11,374 bases of DNA from an uncultured Prevotella sp. (GTDB lineage: Bacteria; Bacteroidota; Bacteroidia; Bacteroidales; Bacteroidaceae), in NCBI GenBank assembly GCA_900541335.1, contig UQJC01000058.1, forward strand, positions 1 to 11,374, read 5' to 3'. A model generated the notes under the pieces. That model did not search any database. It was not told the origin of the DNA and saw nothing but the letters and a program-made list of their open reading frames with translations. Made by a program: the position numbers and the translations under genes. The stretch's first letter is position 1; each line of letters starts with the position of its first letter. Below are positions 6,986 to 11,374 of this stretch, piece after piece.

Positions 6986-8299
6986 ATGAAAATCCTCAAG
7001 TTTGGCGGAACCTCGGTAGGTTCACCCCAAAGAATGAAAGACGTTTGCCAACTCATCACAGACGGCGACCGCAAAATTGTAGTACTCTCTGCCATGTCGG
7101 GCACGACCAACTCGCTCGTAGAAATTGCAGACTACATCAATAAACGCAACCCCGAAGCGGCCAACAACGTCATCAACAAGCTGCGCAACGTCTACCTTCA
7201 GCATATCGAAGAACTCTACGTGAAGGAAGAAAACCTGCTCGCTACCCGCGAGTTGCTCTTGGGTCTCTTCAAGCACTTGCACCAGCTCACGACCGAGGAG
7301 TACAGCTTGAAACTCGAAAAGGAAATCTTGGCGCAAGGTGAATTGATGAGCACCAACATGGTGACCAACTACCTCAAGGAACAAGGCGTGAAAGTATGCC
7401 TCATTCCCGCCCTCGACTACATGAAGACGGACGATAAGGGAGAACCCGACATGCCCTTTATCAAGACCCACCTCAACGACTTCCTCAAGAAGAATGGTGG
7501 CTACGACCTCTACATCACGCAGGGATTCATCTGCCGCAACCAGCTGGGCGACATCGACAACCTGCAACGCGGTGGTTCGGACTACACGGCGTGCCTCATC
7601 GGTGCAGTACTCAGTGCAGAGGAAATCCAGATTTGGACGGACATTGACGGTATGCACAACAACGACCCGCGCATCGTACCCAACACGACCCCCGTGCGCC
7701 AGCTCAACTTTGAGGAAGCAGCCGAATTGGCTTACTTTGGTGCGAAGATCCTTCACCCCACCTGCATCCAGCCTGCCCGCTATGCCGGTGTACCCGTGAA
7801 GTTGCTCAACACGATGGAACCGACGGCTCCGGGTACCATCATCAACAACCAAATGCAACGCGGCACCATCAAGGCTGTAGCTGCGAAGGACAACATCACG
7901 GCTATCAAGATTGTTTCCTCACGCATGCTGCTCGCTACGGGCTTCCTGCGCAAGGTGTTCGAAATCTTCGAAAACTACCAGACGCCCGTTGACATGGTGA
8001 CAACAAGCGAAGTAGGCATCACGCTGACCATTGACAACAATGCACACCTCGCCGCCATCACCGAAGAATTGAAGAAGTACGGTACGGTCGACATTGACGA
8101 GAACATGTGTATTATCTGCGTCGTAGGTGACCTCCGCAGCGAAAACGTGGGCTTCGAAAACCGCGTGGCTGAAGCCATCAGCCAGGTGCCCATCCGCATG
8201 ATTTCTTACGGTGGCAGCAACCACAACATCTCCTTCCTCATCCGCGCTGAAGACAAGAAGACTGCTCTCTGCGCCCTGAGCGAAAAGTTGTTTAGCTAA
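6986..8299 (+). CDS. lysC: Aspartate kinase, lysine-sensitive class
   Basis: Phosphorylates L-aspartate to 4-aspartyl phosphate, the first committed step towards lysine, threonine, methionine and diaminopimelate. The 437-residue protein is monofunctional: there is no C-terminal homoserine dehydrogenase. The kinase domain has KFGGTSV (5-11), QGELMST (117-123), RGGSDYTA (195-202) and WTDIDG (217-222). Two ACT domains follow (about 305-375 and 376-437). VDMVTTSEVGITLTID (335-350) in the first closely resembles the lysine-binding segment of AKIII-type enzymes, so feedback inhibition by lysine is expected. ATG 6986 lies directly before the nucleotide-binding motif and is the only sensible start. 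No lysine riboswitch fits in the 126-base leader. A strong hairpin ends the gene, and lysA follows. Confidence 0.95.
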   Translation: MKILKFGGTSVGSPQRMKDVCQLITDGDRKIVVLSAMSGTTNSLVEIADYINKRNPEAANNVINKLRNVYLQHIEELYVKEENLLATRELLLGLFKHLHQLTTEEYSLKLEKEILAQGELMSTNMVTNYLKEQGVKVCLIPALDYMKTDDKGEPDMPFIKTHLNDFLKKNGGYDLYITQGFICRNQLGDIDNLQRGGSDYTACLIGAVLSAEEIQIWTDIDGMHNNDPRIVPNTTPVRQLNFEEAAELAYFGAKILHPTCIQPARYAGVPVKLLNTMEPTAPGTIINNQMQRGTIKAVAAKDNITAIKIVSSRMLLATGFLRKVFEIFENYQTPVDMVTTSEVGITLTIDNNAHLAAITEELKKYGTVDIDENMCIICVVGDLRSENVGFENRVAEAISQVPIRMISYGGSNHNISFLIRAEDKKTALCALSEKLFS

Positions 8300-8309
8300 A
8301 TAAACAGGC

Positions 8310-8359
8310 AAATAGAAACGAGTCGACTTATCTCATGGTAAGTCGACTTTGTTCTATTT
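8310..8359 (+). terminator. Long terminator hairpin after lysC
   Basis: The outer arms AAATAGAA (8310-8317) and TTCTATTT (8352-8359) enclose a perfect inner stem AGTCGACTTA (8321-8330) with TAAGTCGACT (8339-8348), separated by a small internal loop. The apical loop is 8 bases (TCTCATGG). The T-rich 3' side is typical of an intrinsic terminator. It suggests lysA is not simply co-transcribed with lysC. Confidence 0.8.
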
Positions 8360-8467
8360 AATTCGTTTCGCATCCATTGAAACCTTTACTCCTCACTCTG
8401 CCTGCAAAGCATAATCTCATATCCTCCCCTAGGTGAAGAGGTAACCTCATAACCCCATTCCACGAAG

Positions 8468-9631
8468 ATGTTCCCCATCCAACTATTCCAACAAACCGAT
8501 ACTCCCTTTTATTACTACGACCTGGACCTGCTCAACGAAACGCTCCGCACCATTCGCGAGGCGGTCAGTGCGCACCCCCACTTTCACGTACACTATGCCG
8601 TTAAGGCCAATGCCAATCCGCGCATTCTCCAAACCATTGCCCAGGCGGGTTTGGGAGCCGACTGCGTGTCGGGCGGTGAAGTAGAAGCCGCCGCTGCGGC
8701 GGGCTTCCCTGCCGAAGGCATTGTCTATGCCGGTGTAGGCAAAAGCGACCGCGAAATCAAGGCGGCACTCCGCGTAGGCATCAGTTGCTTCAACGTGGAG
8801 AGCCTTCCTGAACTGGATGTCATCAACGAACTGGCACAGGCAGCCGGTCAACGCGTGCGCATTGCCTTCCGTGTCAATCCGAATGTCGATGCACATACCC
8901 ACGCCAAGATTACGACGGGCCTCAACGAGAATAAGTTTGGCATCAATCCCGAACAGCTTGTCGGTGCCATCCGCCACGCACAGAGCTTGCCTGCTGTGGA
9001 ATATGCCGGACTGCATTTCCACATCGGCAGTCAGATTACGGAACTCGCGCCCTTCGCCGAACTCTGTCACCGCGTGAATGAGATTCAAGACGCTCTCGAA
9101 GCCGAAGGCATCCAGACCCCTTCCATCAACGTGGGCGGTGGTCTCGGCATTGACTACGATGCCCCCGACGTCCACCCCATCCCCGACTTTCAAGCCTACT
9201 TCCAAACCTTCGCTGACCACCTGCGTCTGCGCGAGGGTCAGCCCCTTCACTTCGAATTGGGCCGTAGCGTAGTGGCACAGTGCGGTTCGCTCATTGCCCG
9301 TGTGCTTTACGTGAAGGAAGGCATCACGAAGCGTTTCCTCATTGTCGATGCGGGCTTTACGGAACTCATCCGCCCGGCCCTGTACGATGCCCACCACTTC
9401 ACCCAAAATCTCAGTGCCGCTGCCGATTCGCCGCAGCAGAAGTACGACGTGGTAGGTCCCATCTGCGAGAGCAGCGACGTGTTCAGCACCGACGAACTCC
9501 TCCCCCTCTCCCGCCGTGGCGACCTCATTGCCTTCCGCTCCGCCGGTGCCTACGGTGAAGTCATGGCTTCGACCTATAACTGCCGCACATTGCCCAAGGC
9601 AGTGTTTGGCGGAAAGGGTTGCAAGGAATAA
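8468..9631 (+). CDS. lysA: Diaminopimelate decarboxylase
   Basis: A PLP-dependent enzyme that decarboxylates meso-2,6-diaminopimelate to L-lysine, the last step of the pathway begun by LysC. The 387 residues form an alanine-racemase-like barrel followed by a beta domain. Lys46 in YAVKAN (43-48) should hold PLP. HIGSQ (185-189) and GGGLG (223-227) bind the cofactor phosphate. ELGRS (263-267) is the substrate arginine segment, with Leu where many homologues have Pro. CESSDVF (333-339) supplies the catalytic cysteine from the partner subunit, and AYG (361-363) closes the site. ATG 8468 is preceded by GAAG but no strong ribosome site. Its proximity to lysC makes a lysine-synthesis pair, although the terminator between them implies separate control. 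The carboxynorspermidine decarboxylase branch is less likely given the CESSD motif and gene context. Confidence 0.94.
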   Translation: MFPIQLFQQTDTPFYYYDLDLLNETLRTIREAVSAHPHFHVHYAVKANANPRILQTIAQAGLGADCVSGGEVEAAAAAGFPAEGIVYAGVGKSDREIKAALRVGISCFNVESLPELDVINELAQAAGQRVRIAFRVNPNVDAHTHAKITTGLNENKFGINPEQLVGAIRHAQSLPAVEYAGLHFHIGSQITELAPFAELCHRVNEIQDALEAEGIQTPSINVGGGLGIDYDAPDVHPIPDFQAYFQTFADHLRLREGQPLHFELGRSVVAQCGSLIARVLYVKEGITKRFLIVDAGFTELIRPALYDAHHFTQNLSAAADSPQQKYDVVGPICESSDVFSTDELLPLSRRGDLIAFRSAGAYGEVMASTYNCRTLPKAVFGGKGCKE

Positions 9632-9746
9632 CGCGCAGGAATGAGGTTCAAGCTACGACAGTGTATGACGATGTAACTGTAGTATGAACACAGCATGCCG
9701 CAACTCTCAGCAGAAGTCATCGTTTCCCCGCCTGAAAAAAATGTTT

Positions 9747-9782
9747 GGCATACTAATGGGTCGCGGCATGCCGCGACCCTAC
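9747..9782. repeat. Interspersed palindromic repeat, copy 2
   Basis: The same 36-base block as at 5960-5995, differing only at its 11th base, with the 22-bp perfect palindrome at 9758-9779. It lies between lysA and the kinase-like gene. A short A-run precedes it (9735-9741). A weaker echo, CATGCCGCAACTC, occurs at 9694-9706 and resembles one half of the palindrome. Confidence 0.85.
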
Positions 9783-9851
9783 CTCCTCTTCTCTCCTTAC
9801 ATTAGCCCATTTTCCTCCACCCCCCTCTCTTTACATAAAAATCCCCTCTCC

Positions 9852-11374
9852 ATGAATTACCCTTTACTTTCCGAATATTGTGAAGCAGTAAAATACGCTG
9901 CCGACAACTTCAACGAGTTGAGCCACCTGACTCCTGTATTAGACACGAATGGCAATCCCGTCATGAGTAGCGGCAACTTTGCCGTGGTGTTCCGGATGCA
10001 CGATGCCAAGGCCAACAAAGATGTAGCGGTGAAGTGTTTCCTTCGTGAACAGGAAGGACGGGCCGAAGGCTACCGCCTCATCGCCCAGGAACTGGCCTAT
10101 ACTCCGAGTCCCTTTCTCACCCCCATCCGCTATCTCGACCAGGAGCTTTTCGTCAGTTCGCAGTCTACCACCGACGAAGAATTTCCGGCAGTCGTGATGG
10201 ACTGGATAGCGGGTGATACGCTCGACCGCTATGTGCAGGCACACCTTAGTGACCCGAACGCTCTGCGCCTGCTCACCTTCCAGTTCAGCCGACTGGCCTC
10301 CTGGCTCCTCTCGCAACCCTTTGCCCACGGCGACTTGAAGCCCGACAACATTCTGGTACGTCCCGACGGAACTTTAGCTCTCGTAGATTACGACGGCATG
10401 TTTGTGCCTGCCATGAAGGGAACATCCGCCCGCGAATTGGGTAGCCCCGATTTCCGCCACCCGCTTCGCACGCCCGAATGCTTCAACGACCACATCGACG
10501 ACTTCCCCCTTGTCTCCATCCTGCTTTCCCTCAAAGCCCTTAGCCTTTCTCCCTCGCTGTGGCAAACCTACGGTGCCGCCGACCGTCTGCTCTTCTCTGC
10601 CACCGACTACTGCGACCTTGCCTCCTGCCCCCTCCTCCGCGAACTCCCCACCCTCTTCGCAGACCCTGAACTTCCCCGCCTCTACGCCCTCTTCCTTTTG
10701 GCTTACACCGAAGGGGAACTGAACAACGCGTCTATCAATCTGATAAATTTGAGCGTGCCAGAAGTGGTAGAAGTGGTAGAATTGTCAACAGAAGTGACGC
10801 AGAAAGAACTAAAAGAAGGAGTGAAGGATGAGTATGGCGTAACCTATAGTAAGGATGGACTGAGATTGCTGAAAGGAAATCGCAAATTGGAAACATACAC
10901 GGTGCGGAAAGGAACGAGGGTGATTTGTGACGAAGCATTTTACGAATGCAAAGCCTTAACAAGCATCACACTGCCACAAGGAATAAAGAGCATTGGAGAC
11001 GAAGCATTTGCAGGGTGTAAAGCCTTAACAAGCATCACACTGCCACAAGGAGTAGAGCGCATTGGAGACAGAGCATTTCAAGAATGCAAAGCCTTAAGAA
11101 GCATCACACTGCCACAAGGAGTGGAGAGCATTGGAGACGAAGCATTTTACGAATGCAAAGCCTTAACAAGCATCACACTGCCACAAGGAGTAAAGAGCAT
11201 TGGAGACAGAGCATTTGAAGGCTGCTATGCCTTACCAAGCATTACACTGCCACAAGGAGTAAAGAGCATTGGAGACAAAGCATTTTCATGCTGCAAATCC
11301 TTAACAAGCATCACACTACCACAAGGAGTGGAGAATATTGGACATAATCCATTTATGGGCTGCAACAACCTTTC
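9852..11374 (+). CDS. Protein-kinase-like domain fused to BspA-type leucine-rich repeats (3' end beyond window)
   Basis: The frame stays open from ATG 9852 to the window edge (507 codons, no stop). Residues about 35-225 read as a kinase core: a glycine-loop-like SSGNFAVVF (39-47), VAVK with Lys61, a hinge region around VVMDW (114-118), the catalytic loop HGDLKPDNILV (159-169) and the metal-binding VDYDG (178-182). GSPDFRHP (197-204) and HIDDF (214-218) occupy the APE and helix-F positions. The HRD arginine is Gly. The key Asp161, Lys163, Asn166 and Asp179 are present, so activity is plausible. A helical region and an acidic VVEVVEL linker follow. From about 355, 23-residue repeats of the LRR_5/BspA type appear: six full units starting at Cys366 plus a partial one. 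No signal peptide or membrane segment is visible, so the protein is probably cytosolic, unlike classical surface BspA. Substrate and role are unknown. Confidence 0.85.
   Translation, partial: MNYPLLSEYCEAVKYAADNFNELSHLTPVLDTNGNPVMSSGNFAVVFRMHDAKANKDVAVKCFLREQEGRAEGYRLIAQELAYTPSPFLTPIRYLDQELFVSSQSTTDEEFPAVVMDWIAGDTLDRYVQAHLSDPNALRLLTFQFSRLASWLLSQPFAHGDLKPDNILVRPDGTLALVDYDGMFVPAMKGTSARELGSPDFRHPLRTPECFNDHIDDFPLVSILLSLKALSLSPSLWQTYGAADRLLFSATDYCDLASCPLLRELPTLFADPELPRLYALFLLAYTEGELNNASINLINLSVPEVVEVVELSTEVTQKELKEGVKDEYGVTYSKDGLRLLKGNRKLETYTVRKGTRVICDEAFYECKALTSITLPQGIKSIGDEAFAGCKALTSITLPQGVERIGDRAFQECKALRSITLPQGVESIGDEAFYECKALTSITLPQGVKSIGDRAFEGCYALPSITLPQGVKSIGDKAFSCCKSLTSITLPQGVENIGHNPFMGCNNL
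10947..11374 (+). repeat. 69-bp coding tandem repeats (LRR_5/BspA type)
   Basis: Units start at 10947, 11016, 11085, 11154, 11223 and 11292, with a seventh beginning at 11361. The consensus is CKALTSITLPQGVKSIGDEAF followed by two variable residues. The first 36 bases of units 1 and 4 are identical. Variation concentrates at the codons after PQG and in the tail (AFYE, AFAG, AFQE, AFEG, AFSC). The array continues past the window. Confidence 0.93.

Noticed and set aside
7022..7858. Long antisense open frame opposite lysC
   Set aside because: The aspartate kinase motifs on the + strand account for the sequence; the antisense product resembles no family I know.
8483..9406. Long antisense open frame opposite lysA
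   Set aside because: It mirrors the GC-rich codon pattern of lysA on the other strand, has no recognisable domains, and lysA itself is unmistakable.

Overview
The window reads as a chromosomal segment from a Bacteroidales bacterium, most likely Prevotellaceae or a close relative. The reasons are a ClpC-type AAA+ ATPase carrying a UVR segment, start codons without clear Shine-Dalgarno sequences, two matches to the Bacteroidota -7 promoter box (TAnnTTTG), and BspA-type leucine-rich repeats at the right end. The genus is inference. All seven genes lie on the + strand; six are complete and the last runs off the window.

Layout. Positions 1-196 hold a 42-bp tandem repeat array that probably began upstream. 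It abuts an 80-bp element bounded by a 9-bp inverted repeat (203-282). About 225 bases with no recognisable gene follow, then a candidate promoter and a long structured leader for clpC (769-3300). A hairpin separates clpC from an isolated rfbC (3374-3925). Next come a low-complexity leader built on ATAAC and lepA (4090-5871). After a spacer containing a 22-bp perfect palindrome come ftsE (6167-6859), lysC (6986-8299) and lysA (8468-9631). A second copy of the palindrome follows lysA. The last gene (9852 to beyond 11374) has a protein-kinase-like domain joined to an array of 23-residue BspA-type leucine-rich repeats.

How the genes relate. Most are housekeeping: protein quality control (ClpC), translation (LepA/EF4), dTDP-rhamnose synthesis (RfbC), and a cell-envelope group. 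LysC and LysA are the first and last enzymes of the aspartate-to-lysine route, whose intermediate meso-diaminopimelate feeds peptidoglycan. FtsE is the ATPase that couples division to wall remodelling. The hairpins after ftsE and lysC suggest these three are not one simple operon.

The accessory-looking part is the final gene. It combines a kinase-like catalytic core (HGDLKPDN, VDYDG) with a C-terminal repeat array whose codon use differs sharply from that of the kinase half and whose repeat units are almost copies at the DNA level. This is the best candidate for an under-described system. No CRISPR array, rRNA, convincing tRNA or intact transposase was found.
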